Assembly: GCA_030428945.1 (NCBI GenBank)
Contig: JAUIEC010000009.1
Span: 124,001 to 188,000 of the forward strand
Length of the DNA: 64,000 bases
From: Phycisphaerae bacterium
Lineage (GTDB): Bacteria; Planctomycetota; Phycisphaerae; UBA1845; Fen-1342
Direction: 5' to 3'
Positions within the stretch are counted from its first letter, which is position 1. Each line of letters opens with the position of its first letter. Shown in pieces: positions 1-8,184 of this stretch. The translations under genes were made by a program, and so were the position numbers. The notes below the pieces were generated by a model, which searched no databases, was not told the origin of the DNA, and saw only the letters and a list, made by a program, of their open reading frames with translations.

Positions 1-2
1 AC

Positions 3-269
3 TGCGGCAGCGTCGATGCCGCCGACGACGCCATGGCCCTGCAGTTCGCCCGCGAGCACTACGGCCGCGACCAGGCCTGCGTGCAGGTCTGGGTCTGTCC
101 GCGCGACGCGATGATCCGCACCGACTACGACAAGGACCTCGTCTTCCGCCTGACCGATCAGAGCTACCGCTTCGCCAAGGGCTACAACGTCGGCGCGAAG
201 TGGCGCGAGTTCCGCGCCCAGCGCGACTACGAAGACTACCGCAAGGAAGACATCAAGGAACACTTCTGA
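3..269 (+). CDS. paaB: Phenylacetyl-CoA epoxidase subunit PaaB (5' end outside window)
   Basis: The window opens inside this gene; the frame enters at base 3 and runs 88 codons to TGA. PaaB is a small non-catalytic subunit of the phenylacetyl-CoA 1,2-epoxidase complex. What is visible fits the PaaB C-terminal half: a segment pairing an ALQFAREHYGR helix with a VQVWVCPRDAMI strand resembles the family's 'ALxxAR..Y.RR...IWVVP' block, and the following VTDQSYRF-like tail is seen in non-proteobacterial versions as I remember them. The call leans strongly on context, because paaC and paaD follow in order on the same strand. The missing N-terminus prevents a firm domain assignment. Confidence 0.62.
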   Translation, partial: CGSVDAADDAMALQFAREHYGRDQACVQVWVCPRDAMIRTDYDKDLVFRLTDQSYRFAKGYNVGAKWREFRAQRDYEDYRKEDIKEHF

Positions 270-270
270 G

Positions 271-301
271 GCAACCGGGAACTGGAACAGGGAACAGGCA
301 C
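271..301 (+). repeat. Short GGGAACA-type array after the paaB stop
   Basis: Immediately after the TGA of paaB the sequence runs through GGGAACTGGAACAGGGAACAG, about three degenerate copies of a 7-8 bp purine-rich unit, before the paaC start region. It is the first member of a family of sense-oriented arrays that sit just behind stop codons in this window. Confidence 0.6.
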
Positions 302-321
302 GTTTCGCGGACGGGAATCTC

Positions 322-1098
322 ATGCCGGATGAACTGGGACAGCACAGGGCGGCCCTGACGGAACTGCTGCTGTCGATCGCCGATGACAAACTGATGCTCG
401 GGCATCGCAACGCGGACTGGACCGGACTCGCGCCGATCCTCGAAGAGGACATCGCCTTCTCGGCCCTCGCGCAGGACGACATCGCCCACGCCGGCGCGCT
501 CTTCGACCTGCTGGCCGACTGGAACGACGATGACGCCAATCGACTGGCCTTCGGACGCCAGCCCGATGAGTACCGCTGTGCCGCCCTCGTCACCCTCTCC
601 GACGAGTTCGACTGGGCCGTCGCCCTCGTCCGCCAGTTCTGCTGCGATCACTTCGACCAGTTGCGACTCGCCCGACTGGCCGCCTCCAGCCTCCAGCCCC
701 TCGCCGATCTCGCCGCCCGCATGGCCCGCGAAGAGGCCCTCGGCGTCGGCCACGCCGACCAGTGGATCGTGCGGCTCAGCGGTGCCACCGCCGAAGCACG
801 CCAGCGGGTCGAAAGCGCCCTCCGCATCGTGCTGCCCCTGACCCCCGGACTGTTCGAAGAGCCCGCCGGCGTCGCCGAACTCGAAGCCTGCGGCCTGTAC
901 CCCGGCAGCACCGACCAGATGCACGGCCAGTGGTGCGAGATGGTCAGCAACGTGCTCGAACACGCCGGCCTGCCGGCCACGCTGCCGCCACGATCGGGCG
1001 AAGCCGGCGGTCGCCGCGGACGGCACCCGGCCGAGTTCCCCGGCCTGCTCGACGAAATGTGCGAAGTGTATCGCTCCGAACCCCAGGCCCAGTGGTGA
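322..1098 (+). CDS. paaC: Phenylacetyl-CoA epoxidase structural subunit PaaC
   Basis: 258 residues, the usual length for PaaC, the catalytically inactive ferritin-like partner of the di-iron subunit PaaA in the epoxidase that converts phenylacetyl-CoA to its ring 1,2-epoxide. The protein is all-helical; recognisable family stretches are LLSIADDKLMLGHRNADW near the N-terminus, the ILEEDIAFSALAQDDIAHA helix, and the FDWAVALVRQFCCDHF and HADQWIVRL segments. ATG at 322 follows a GGGAA-like ribosome binding site. It lies 52 bp behind paaB and 27 bp before paaD, so the three probably form one transcript. Confidence 0.88.
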   Translation: MPDELGQHRAALTELLLSIADDKLMLGHRNADWTGLAPILEEDIAFSALAQDDIAHAGALFDLLADWNDDDANRLAFGRQPDEYRCAALVTLSDEFDWAVALVRQFCCDHFDQLRLARLAASSLQPLADLAARMAREEALGVGHADQWIVRLSGATAEARQRVESALRIVLPLTPGLFEEPAGVAELEACGLYPGSTDQMHGQWCEMVSNVLEHAGLPATLPPRSGEAGGRRGRHPAEFPGLLDEMCEVYRSEPQAQW

Positions 1099-1125
1099 TC
1101 GAGGAACGAGCGGGGGACACATCCG

Positions 1126-1659
1126 GTGCGAACGACGGAACGTGACATTCGAAGCGTGCTCGCGCTGGTCCGCGACCCGGAGATGCCGATCAGCATCGTC
1201 GACCTCGGACTCGTCGAGCGCGTCACGCTCGAGCCCGACCGGGACAGCGGCCGGCACGCCACGATCGACCTGCTGCCGACCTTCGTCGGCTGCCCGGCCC
1301 TCGACATGATCCGGGCCGAAGTGAGCGACCGCGTCGGCGACCTGCCCGAAATCACCCGCGTGACGGTCAACTTCCTGCATCGCCCGGGCTGGTCGCCGGA
1401 TCGCATCACCCCGGCCGGGCGGGCGGAACTGAAGGCCCACGGGGTGACGGTCCCCGAAGCGGGCTGCGGCGGAACGTCAACGGCCGCCCAGCCGGAACTG
1501 GTCGGCCTGACCGTTGCCGGCCAGGCGCCGCCGGTGCCGTGCCCGTACTGCGACTCGGACGAGACCGAATGCGAGAGCCGCTTCGGCCCCACGCGCTGCC
1601 GGATGATCTTCTACTGCCGGGCCTGCCGCAATTCGTTCGAACACCTGAAGCCCATCTGA
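1126..1659 (+). CDS. paaD: PaaD, MIP18-family protein with zinc ribbon (phenylacetyl-CoA epoxidase assembly)
   Basis: 177 residues from a GTG start preceded by a GAGGAACGAG-type ribosome binding site. The N-terminal ~110 residues are a DUF59/MIP18 fold with the typical VRDPEMPISIVDLGLVE opening and a TFVGCPALDMI segment; the C-terminus has CPYC and CRAC pairs forming a zinc ribbon, followed by FEHLKP. This two-part architecture is characteristic of PaaD (also called PaaJ), thought to help iron-sulfur or di-iron maturation of the epoxidase. The reductase PaaE would be expected next but the following gene is tsaD, so the reductase must be encoded elsewhere or replaced. Confidence 0.9.
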   Translation: MRTTERDIRSVLALVRDPEMPISIVDLGLVERVTLEPDRDSGRHATIDLLPTFVGCPALDMIRAEVSDRVGDLPEITRVTVNFLHRPGWSPDRITPAGRAELKAHGVTVPEAGCGGTSTAAQPELVGLTVAGQAPPVPCPYCDSDETECESRFGPTRCRMIFYCRACRNSFEHLKPI

Positions 1660-1738
1660 TCCAGCGTGGATCTCATGGGGCGCCAACCCTGCCGCCCGGC
1701 TGCCACAGCGCAGCCCGCGAACTGACCGGGACCCGCCA

Positions 1739-2797
1739 ATGCCAGTGGTGCTTGGGATCGAATCATCGTGCGACGAAACCTCGGCCGCCGTCGTGGTCGA
1801 CGGGCGCGATGTCCGGTCCAGCATCGTCAGTGCGCAGGTCGATCTGCACGCCCGCTACGGCGGCATCGTGCCGGAGATCGCCGCCCGGGCCCACCTCGAA
1901 CGCATCCAGCCCGTCATCGCCGAGGCGCTGGCCGAAGCGGGCGTCGGTTTCGCCGAACTCGACGCGATCGCCGTCACCGACGGACCCGGACTGGTCGGCT
2001 CGCTCGTCGTCGGCGTGATGGCCGCCAAGTCCCTCGCCCTGGTCCACGGACTCCCGCTGGTTCCCGTCGACCACCTCGAAGCGCACTGCACTAGCGCCGC
2101 GATCACGGCCGAGGCGAGCCCCTGGCCGGCCGTCGCTCTGGTTGTCAGCGGCGGACACACGTCGCTGTACCTGGTCCGCGACCCGCTCGCGATCGAACTG
2201 CTCGGGCAGACCATCGACGACGCGGCCGGCGAGGCTTTCGACAAGGTCGCCGCGATCCTCGAACTCGGCTATCCGGGCGGGCCGGTGATTCAGAAGGCGG
2301 CCGAAGGAGGCGACCCGCGGGCGGTCGACTTCCCGCGGAAGGGCCCACGCAGCGGTCCGTTCGACTTCTCGTACAGCGGGCTGAAGACCGCCGTGCTGTA
2401 CCACGTCTACGGGGCCGGGCAGAAGTACGGCTCGGTCGCGCACCTGTCGGCCAGGCAGATCGCGGACGTGGCGGCCAGTTTCCAGGCGGCCCTGGTGGCA
2501 CCGCTCGTGCGCCGGACCCTGGCGGCCGCCGAACGGCATGGCGTCGGCAGTATCGTGGTTGGCGGCGGGGTGGCGGCCAACGCGCTGCTGCGGGCGGATC
2601 TGGCGTCGGCGTGCGAACGGGCGGGGCTGACGCTGCACCTGACGCCGATGGCGTACTGCACGGACAACGCGGCGATGATCGCGTCACGCGGCGATGACCT
2701 CCTGCGGGCCGGCGTCCGGGCCGGTCTGACCCTCGAACCCCGCGGCGGCCTCGTGCGGCGCCGGAAAACCCGCCGCGGCCGCGAGACCCATCCCTGA
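1739..2797 (+). CDS. tsaD: tRNA N6-adenosine threonylcarbamoyltransferase TsaD
   Basis: 352 residues. TsaD transfers the threonylcarbamoyl group from threonylcarbamoyl-AMP to A37 of ANN-decoding tRNAs, working with TsaB and TsaE in bacteria. The sequence opens VLGIESSCDETSAAVV, the standard ASKHA-fold start, keeps the metal-binding HLEAH motif near residue 116, ALVVSGGHTSLY, the FDFSYSGLKTAV block and GGGVAANALLR, and the DNAAMIA motif near the C-terminus. Length and all motifs match the family. It is 79 bp behind paaD; the two need not be co-regulated. It is followed by a repeat-rich gap. Confidence 0.97.
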   Translation: MPVVLGIESSCDETSAAVVVDGRDVRSSIVSAQVDLHARYGGIVPEIAARAHLERIQPVIAEALAEAGVGFAELDAIAVTDGPGLVGSLVVGVMAAKSLALVHGLPLVPVDHLEAHCTSAAITAEASPWPAVALVVSGGHTSLYLVRDPLAIELLGQTIDDAAGEAFDKVAAILELGYPGGPVIQKAAEGGDPRAVDFPRKGPRSGPFDFSYSGLKTAVLYHVYGAGQKYGSVAHLSARQIADVAASFQAALVAPLVRRTLAAAERHGVGSIVVGGGVAANALLRADLASACERAGLTLHLTPMAYCTDNAAMIASRGDDLLRAGVRAGLTLEPRGGLVRRRKTRRGRETHP

Positions 2798-2808
2798 GAC
2801 GGATGCCT

Positions 2809-2994
2809 CACCCTGCGAGACAGGTGCCCAACCCTTGAGCGAGCGCAGCGAGCGGAAGGGGGGAGGACTGCACGGCATGCCCGTCATTGGGGTCCATGTC
2901 GCGCCAGGCGGTGCGGCATCGACGCCTGAAACGTCCGTGTCCGACGCAAGCGCGGGCGCCCGCGTCGATGACGCACCCTACAACCCTCGCTCCC
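2809..2994 (+). repeat. 186-bp direct repeat, copy 1 (REP-like core module)
   Basis: Bases 2809-2994 recur at 3089-3274 with only a few differences, exactly 280 bp apart. Each copy contains, in order, the imperfect palindrome TTGAGCGAGCGCAGCGAGCGG, a GCGGCATCGACGC segment and the right-hand end GCGTCGATGACGCACCCTAC. Parts of the same module appear reversed at 36245-36325 and 49571-49650 and in the same orientation near 47180-47334, so this is a dispersed intergenic element. Overlapping reading frames through it carry no recognisable protein. Confidence 0.9.
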
Positions 2995-3079
2995 AGGCTC
3001 CCTCGCTCCCAGGCTCCCTCGCTCCCTGGCTCCCTTGCTCCCTTGCTCCCTTGCTCCCTGCCTCCCGGGCTCCCTCGTC
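2986..3079 (-). repeat. Array of 8-bp GGGAGCNA units (minus orientation)
   Basis: About eleven units of CTCCCTNG (GGGAGCNA read on the minus strand) follow the first copy of the 186-bp repeat. Units vary mainly at one position. A shorter second block of the same units lies at 3265-3309 behind copy 2. Together with the direct repeats they fill the whole 639-bp gap between tsaD and the DUF3467 gene; no gene was found there. Confidence 0.85.
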
Positions 3080-3088
3080 AGGCTGCCC

Positions 3089-3274
3089 CACCCTGCGAGA
3101 CAGGTGCCCAACCCTTGAGCGAGCGCAGCGAGCGGAAGGGAGGGGGACTGCACGGCATGCCCGTCATTGGGTTCAATGTCGCGCCAGGCGGTGCGGCATC
3201 GACGCCTGAAACGTCCGTGTCCGACGCAGGCGCGGGCGCCCGCGTCGATGACGCACCCTACAACCCTCGCTCCC
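3089..3274 (+). repeat. 186-bp direct repeat, copy 2
   Basis: Second copy of the module at 2809-2994; differences include a few substitutions such as GGGTTCAATG for GGGGTCCATG. The copy is again followed by a block of 8-bp CTCCCTNG units (3265-3309). The tandem arrangement of module plus array suggests a segmental duplication of about 280 bp. Confidence 0.9.
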
Positions 3275-3436
3275 TTGCTCCCTGGCTCGCCTGCTCCCTC
3301 GCTCCCTCGTCAGGTCGACCTGCTGCGCAGGGCGGCCGTGCGCCGGGCTCATTCTCGCGCCGCGTCGCTCCCCCGCTCCCTGATTTCCGCTACCATGGGC
3401 GATCCAACGCGATAGACTTGGCAAAGGAGATACGCG

Positions 3437-3784
3437 ATGAACGAGTCGATTTTCGGTGAAGAAGGATCCGGCCCGCAGGACCTGCCCGGTGGCTCGCCGC
3501 AGCAGCGGCCCGGCGGTCAGCAGCAGCAGATCCAACTCGATACGCAGCGGATGGAGACGGTCTACGCGAACTTCTTCGCGCTGGCGGGCTCGGCCGAAGA
3601 ACTGACCGCCTACCTGGGGGTCAACACGCCGATGCCGGGCGTGCAGCAGCCCATCGTCCGCGTCTCGCACCGCCTGATCATGCAGCCGCAGATCACCAAG
3701 CGGCTGATGCTGGCGCTGCAGCAGACCGTCGCCGCCCACGAGGAGCGGTTCGGCCCGATCGAACTGGCGCCTCCGCCGAAGTAA
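3437..3784 (+). CDS. DUF3467 family protein
   Basis: 115 residues, ATG behind an AAAGGAG ribosome binding site. The N-terminal 35 residues are low-complexity (GSPQQRPGGQQQQ); the rest matches DUF3467: a 'VYANFFALAGSAEELTAYLG' strand-helix, then 'IVRVSHRLIMQPQITKRLMLALQQTVAAHEERFG', which is the characteristic end of the family (residues R/H-I-x-x-P..AK.L..AL). DUF3467 proteins are small cytosolic proteins found widely in planctomycetes and elsewhere with no established role. It stands alone between two repeat blocks. Confidence 0.85.
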   Translation: MNESIFGEEGSGPQDLPGGSPQQRPGGQQQQIQLDTQRMETVYANFFALAGSAEELTAYLGVNTPMPGVQQPIVRVSHRLIMQPQITKRLMLALQQTVAAHEERFGPIELAPPPK

Positions 3785-3790
3785 GTGCGA

Positions 3791-3875
3791 GGGTGAACGG
3801 GTGAAAGGGTGAAAGGGGTTCGCCCGGGGGCGGGTCTTCACTCTTTCACGCCTTCACGTTTCCACTCCTTCACCT
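3791..3875. repeat. GGGTGAAA array with inverted partner after the DUF3467 stop
   Basis: Six bases after the DUF3467 stop, three to four sense copies of an 8-bp GGGTGAAA unit (3791-3818) are followed by a short GC core and an inverted array of TTTCAC/TTCACG units (3838-3875). GTGAAAGGGTGAA and TTCACTCTTTCAC can pair over 13 bp with one wobble, so the transcript could fold into a long hairpin. Same architecture as the GGGAGCNA elements but with a different unit. Confidence 0.7.
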
Positions 3876-3896
3876 GCCTGCCAGGGGAGCCTCTCG

Positions 3897-5192
3897 ATGC
3901 TGCTGCGGACGCTGCTTTCGCCTGAACTGATCGGGCTGGGGCTGCGCGATCTGCGGGCGCACAAGCTTCGTTCGTTCCTGACCGCCCTCGGCATGATCTT
4001 CGGCGTCGGCGCGGTCATCTGCATGCTCAGCATCGGCGAAGGCGCCTCGGCCGAGCAGTTGGAGCAGATCCGCCTGCTCGGCAGCCAGAACATCATCATC
4101 CGCAGCACCGAACCTCCGCGGTCCGGGCAGGCCAGCCAGGGCAACACCCGTATCGCCGAGTACGGCATCCGCCGCGAAGACCTCCGCAGGATCGCCGAAC
4201 TGCCGTACATCCAGGAGATCGCCCGACTCCGCGAAGTCGCCAACGAGATCACTTCGGGCGGCCGGCGGATCGACGGCGACGTGCTCGGCACCACGCTTAA
4301 CTTCTTCGAAATCATCAACGTGGAACTGGGACGCGGACGCCTGCTGACGCCGCTGGACTCGAAGGAGCACGCCAAGGTCTGCGTCGTCGGCCAGGAGATC
4401 GCCCGCGGACTGTTCCCGCAGTCCGACCCGCTCGGCCGGACGATCACCGTCCTGAGCGCATCGACCGGACCGGTGCCGTACCGCGTCGTCGGCGTGCTCG
4501 CGCCGGTCGAGACCGCCGGCAAGCCGTCACGCGGCACCGGCGCCCGCGACATCAATCGCGAGGTCTTCATTCCGCTGGCCACCGCCGATCTGCGCTACGG
4601 CGACCTGAACTACCGCCGGACGAGCGGGTCGCGCGAGATCAAAAGGGTCGAGTACAGCGACGTTTACGTGCACGTGAACTCCGAGGACAACGTCCGGGCG
4701 GCCGCGCTGATGGTTGAACGCCTGTTCCAGCACGGGCACGACAAGCTCGACTACACGATCAACGTCCCGCTGGAACTGCTCAAGCAGGCCGAGCAGACCA
4801 AGGCGCTCTGGCAGGCGGTGCTCGGCAGCATCGCCGGCATCTCGCTGCTGGTCGGCGGGATCGGGATCATGAACATCATGCTGGCGTCGGTCACCGAGCG
4901 GACCCGCGAGATCGGGATCCGCCGGGCCCTCGGGGCCAAGCAGGTCCACATCACGGCCCAGTTCCTGATCGAGACGCTGATCCTGAGCGTGTCCGGCGGC
5001 ATCATCGGCATCATCGCCGGGATCGGCTTCGCCCGGGTCGTGAGCGTCTCGGCCGGTTTCGACACGATCGTGCCGGTCTGGGGCGTTGCGATGAGCTTCC
5101 TGGTGTCGGTGCTGGTGGGAATCTCCTTCGGCCTGTACCCGGCCCGGGCCGCCGCCCGCCTCGACCCAATCGTCGCGCTGCGCTACGAGTAA
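3897..5192 (+). CDS. MacB/FtsX-type ABC transporter permease
   Basis: 431 residues, ATG after GGGGAG. The architecture is MacB-like: a first membrane helix near residues 22-45 (LRSFLTALGMIFGVGAVICML), a periplasmic MacB_PCD domain of about 250 residues, and three C-terminal helices (AVLGSIAGISLLVGGIGIMNIML near 300, then two more) in an FtsX domain ending YPARAAARLDPIVALRYE, the usual family ending. It lacks the fused ATPase of MacB, and neither neighbour is an ATPase or membrane-fusion protein, so its partners must be elsewhere. Substrate unknown. Confidence 0.88.
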   Translation: MLLRTLLSPELIGLGLRDLRAHKLRSFLTALGMIFGVGAVICMLSIGEGASAEQLEQIRLLGSQNIIIRSTEPPRSGQASQGNTRIAEYGIRREDLRRIAELPYIQEIARLREVANEITSGGRRIDGDVLGTTLNFFEIINVELGRGRLLTPLDSKEHAKVCVVGQEIARGLFPQSDPLGRTITVLSASTGPVPYRVVGVLAPVETAGKPSRGTGARDINREVFIPLATADLRYGDLNYRRTSGSREIKRVEYSDVYVHVNSEDNVRAAALMVERLFQHGHDKLDYTINVPLELLKQAEQTKALWQAVLGSIAGISLLVGGIGIMNIMLASVTERTREIGIRRALGAKQVHITAQFLIETLILSVSGGIIGIIAGIGFARVVSVSAGFDTIVPVWGVAMSFLVSVLVGISFGLYPARAAARLDPIVALRYE

Positions 5193-5342
5193 GCAGGTCA
5201 GCACGGGCTGCGCGCGGATCCACTCGCTCCCGTGCTTCATTGCTCTCTCGCTCTCATGCTTCGGGGCGGGGCCCATAAAACGGGTTCGCGGCCGGCTGGC
5301 AGGGTGGTTTTCGAGTTTTTCTCAAGTCGCGCTTGACCAAAC

Positions 5343-5371
5343 TTGCCTGCGGCACTTAGCCAGCGTATACT
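5343..5371 (+). promoter_or_regulatory. Probable sigma-70-type promoter for the sigma factor gene
   Basis: TTGCCT at 5343-5348 and TATACT at 5366-5371 are separated by 17 bp. If used, the transcript would carry a leader of about 245 nt before the ATG at 5622. The leader contains two copies of AAGGCTCCCC (5381-5390 and 5421-5430). The rest of the 430-bp gap (5193-5342) holds only degenerate array-like sequence behind the permease stop. Confidence 0.5.
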
Positions 5372-5621
5372 TTGAGCGTGAAGGCTCCCCAAGCGTGTTG
5401 GAGTTCAGCAGGAACCCAGGAAGGCTCCCCTGGTAGCTGAAATCTCCAGCTTCACAAGAATGTAAGTTCTGTTGGACTGTCCAGGCAGCTTCCTGCGCAG
5501 TGGCTCCCGCGCTGTGGCTGGCTTGCGGTTCGACATCCGCGATCGTCCTGGCGGTCTCTCGCAGACGCCCCCGGGACAGTCCGTTCACCCAGACGGATTT
5601 CGCGGTGGCCAGGGGAAAGCA

Positions 5622-6623
5622 ATGGCATCGACAGCATCCACGACCACCTCGGAGCCACGGGAATCCGCCACACGGCTCGTGAAACTCAAGCCGACGGCCA
5701 AAATGCCCACGGCCGCCGTGCTGAACCAGCTCTCTGACTTCGACCGACGACTGCTCGCCCAGCGGCTCGAGGAAACGGCCGAGGCGATCATCGACGCCGA
5801 CCTGTTCGCCACCGCGGATGTCGAGCAGCGCCTGCTCGGATCCTGGACGGGCGAACCGGCCGGTGAGGCCGCCGGCAACGACGACAGCGGCTTTCACGCC
5901 CTGAGCAGTGCCCAGAGCCTTTCGACCGAACAGGAGCAGCACCTGTTCCAGCGGTACAACTACTGCCGCAGCCGCGTGCTGGAAGTCCTGTCGGGGTTTG
6001 CGGACCGTCGCCTGACGGCCGATGCGACCCGCAAGCTGCTCCGCTGGGAACACCAGGTCCGCGAGATGCGCGGCGAAATCGTCCGCCTGAACATGCCGCT
6101 GGTCCTCGCGATGGCCAAGCGGACCCGCATCACCGGTGTCGACCACGCCGAACTGATCAGCGAAGGCAACCTCGCGCTGCTGCGCAGCGTCGAGAAGTTC
6201 GACTGCACGCGCGGCTTCAAGTTCAGCACCTACGCCTGCCGCGCGATCCTCAAGAGCTTCTCGCGGGTGGCCACCAAGACCTCCCGCTATCGCGGCTACT
6301 TCCCCGTTGAGTTTGACCCGACGCTCGAGAAGAGTGATCACATGGCAACCAAGCGAGACAATGTCGAAGCGGACTGCGTGGACGAACTCAAGTCGATCCT
6401 CGGCCGCAACCTGGCCCGGCTCAGCGATACCGAAGCGACCGTGATCAAGGCCCGCTTCGCCCTCGACGAGCACGCCCCGGTGCGGGGCGGCAACGGTCGC
6501 GGTAAGACGCTCGAGCAGGTCGGCGAGATCATCGGCGTCACCAAGGAACGCGTCCGGCAGATCCAGAACAAGGCCCTCGGCAAACTCAAGACCGTCCTCG
6601 AGGACGCCGTCCTGGCGCGATAA
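5622..6623 (+). CDS. RNA polymerase sigma-70 family factor
   Basis: 333 residues from the ATG at 5622, chosen because AGGGGAAAG lies just upstream; the frame stays open upstream to 5472 but without a comparable site. It has sigma region 2 (EIVRLNMPLVLAMAKRTRI, then ELISEGNLALLRSVEKFDCTRGFKFSTYACRAI), a degenerate region 3 and a clear region 4 ending GVTKERVRQIQNKALGKLK, the helix-turn-helix of primary-like sigma factors. The short region 1.1-free N-terminus and the FKFSTYA motif place it among group 2/3 factors seen repeatedly in planctomycetes, rather than the housekeeping RpoD. Its target regulon is unknown. Confidence 0.9.
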   Translation: MASTASTTTSEPRESATRLVKLKPTAKMPTAAVLNQLSDFDRRLLAQRLEETAEAIIDADLFATADVEQRLLGSWTGEPAGEAAGNDDSGFHALSSAQSLSTEQEQHLFQRYNYCRSRVLEVLSGFADRRLTADATRKLLRWEHQVREMRGEIVRLNMPLVLAMAKRTRITGVDHAELISEGNLALLRSVEKFDCTRGFKFSTYACRAILKSFSRVATKTSRYRGYFPVEFDPTLEKSDHMATKRDNVEADCVDELKSILGRNLARLSDTEATVIKARFALDEHAPVRGGNGRGKTLEQVGEIIGVTKERVRQIQNKALGKLKTVLEDAVLAR

Positions 6624-6653
6624 CCTTCTGCCACAGCAAAACTTGAAGCGGCA

Positions 6654-6694
6654 ACGGCCGGGCAGTGTCAATCGCATTGACGCCGCCCGGCCGT
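6654..6694 (+). terminator. GC-rich hairpin after the sigma factor gene
   Basis: ACGGCCGGGC (6654-6663) pairs with GCCCGGCCGT (6685-6694), with an inner GTCAAT/ATTGAC stem. A TTTC stretch follows rather than a clear T-run, so termination is probable but not certain. Confidence 0.6.
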
Positions 6695-6823
6695 TTCGCT
6701 AGTTTGGGGTCTGCAGGAAATCGGCGCTTTTGCGCCGGTCCGCCTCAGGATGGGGCGGTTGCATCGGGTTTGTGTGTCGTAGCATTTACACGAACCCCGG
6801 ACAGGGCATGGAGTTTGCGTCCT

Positions 6824-7489
6824 GTGACCTGCGATGACCTTTCTCAGTTTGTGCATGTCGCCGGCAACTTCTTTCGGCACGACGACCTGTCAGCAGTCTC
6901 GGAGACGCTCTCACGCTTGTGGAGCGTGGACCGACTCACCGCCTTTCTGGGCAGTGACCGGACCGATGCCGCTGCACTCGCCGCCCGCGCGCTCGGACTG
7001 ATCGGCGGCTGGGCCGAATGCGCCCCGCTGGCCGGAATGCTCGCCCACCGCGACAGCATCGTCGTCGCCGCCTGCGAGAATGCCCTCTGGTCCATCTGGG
7101 TTCGCGCCGCCGGACCCGGAGAAATCGCACTCCTCCACGAGGCCATGCGTTACGGACGCGACGACGCCTGGGACCGGGCCCTCCCCGTGCTCGGCGGCCT
7201 GGTGGAAGCGCTTCCGGATTACGCCGAGGCCCAGCATCAGTGGGCGATCGCCCAGCACGCGCTCGGCAACCTCGCCGCCGCCCAGGGTGGCTATCGCCGA
7301 ACCGCCGCCCTGAATCCGTACCACTACCCGGCCCGCTGTGCCCTCGGGCACCTGGCCGTCGAGCAGGATGAATTCCAGGCGGCCCTGACCGAATACGAGG
7401 CCGCCCTCCGCATTCACCCCAACCTGGTCGAACTTCGCGAGATCGTCCCGGCCCTGAGCCAGGCGGTCGGCAAACGGATCGTCGCCTGA
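6824..7489 (+). CDS. HEAT-repeat/TPR protein of unknown role
   Basis: 221 residues from the GTG at 6824, which has a GGAG site 10 bp upstream; the frame is open back to an ATG-type start at 6665, but that region overlaps the hairpin behind the sigma gene and looks non-coding. Residues 40-100 resemble HEAT-like repeats (AALAARALGLIGGWAECAPLAGMLAHRDSIVVAACENALW), and residues 125-215 form two TPR units (AEAQHQWAIAQHALGNLAAAQGGYRRTAALNPYHYPARCALGHLAVEQDEFQAALTEYEAALRIHPN is the diagnostic stretch, given here as its key features: W-x3-Q, G-N-x-AA, P-Y-x-P). No catalytic motif. Probably a protein-interaction scaffold. Confidence 0.7.
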   Translation: MTCDDLSQFVHVAGNFFRHDDLSAVSETLSRLWSVDRLTAFLGSDRTDAAALAARALGLIGGWAECAPLAGMLAHRDSIVVAACENALWSIWVRAAGPGEIALLHEAMRYGRDDAWDRALPVLGGLVEALPDYAEAQHQWAIAQHALGNLAAAQGGYRRTAALNPYHYPARCALGHLAVEQDEFQAALTEYEAALRIHPNLVELREIVPALSQAVGKRIVA

Positions 7490-7518
7490 ATTCGCCCCTC
7501 CCGCGAGCCCGCCCACCC

Positions 7519-8184
7519 GTGAACCAGGCCGCCAGCACGCACACCGATGACCGCCGGCCACGCGTCGGCACGCTGCTGTTCGGTGGTTCCTTCAATCCGA
7601 TCCACAATGGTCACCTGATCATCGCCCGCGCGGTGGCCGAGCAGTTGCACGTTCCACGCGTGATCCTGATCCCCAGCCGGCACCCGCCGCACAAGCAGAC
7701 CGCCGGCCTGGCACCCGCGGAGGATCGGCTCGCGATGTGTCGCCTGGCCGTGGACGATGAGCCGCGGTTCGAAGTCAGCGACTGGGAACTGCGGCAGTCG
7801 GGCAAGAACTACACGCTGCTGACGGTTCGGCACTTTCGCGAAGCGCTGGGCGATCACGACCTCGCCTGGCTGATCGGCATGGACAGCCTGACCGACCTGC
7901 CGAACTGGTACGAGGCCGGGCAACTCGCGGCGGCCTGCACGCTGGTGACCGCGGCCCGGCCCGGGTTTCCGCGTCCGGATCTGTCGGCGCTGGCGGACCA
8001 GGTGGCGGCGCCGGACCTGGCGCGGATCGAGGCGCACATCCTCGAGACGCCACGCATCGACATTTCGGCCAGCGCGATTCGGGCCCGACTGCGGGCCGGC
8101 CGGAGCGTCCGTTACCTGGTGCCCGACGCGGTTCGCGCCTACCTCGAAGACACGCTCGTGCCGCGCGGATTTTGTCAGGGCTGA
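7519..8184 (+). CDS. nadD: Nicotinate-nucleotide adenylyltransferase NadD
   Basis: 221 residues, GTG start. NadD adenylates nicotinate mononucleotide to deamido-NAD in NAD synthesis. It shows the nucleotidyltransferase signature GGSFNPIHNGH at residues 23-33, the PSRHPPHK substrate loop, LIGMDSLTDLPNWY, and the C-terminal ISASAIR motif (usually ISSTxIR). About 18 residues precede the conserved core, so a later start is possible, though no better ribosome binding site is seen. It sits directly upstream of the transhydrogenase genes, grouping pyridine-nucleotide functions. Confidence 0.95.
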   Translation: MNQAASTHTDDRRPRVGTLLFGGSFNPIHNGHLIIARAVAEQLHVPRVILIPSRHPPHKQTAGLAPAEDRLAMCRLAVDDEPRFEVSDWELRQSGKNYTLLTVRHFREALGDHDLAWLIGMDSLTDLPNWYEAGQLAAACTLVTAARPGFPRPDLSALADQVAAPDLARIEAHILETPRIDISASAIRARLRAGRSVRYLVPDAVRAYLEDTLVPRGFCQG

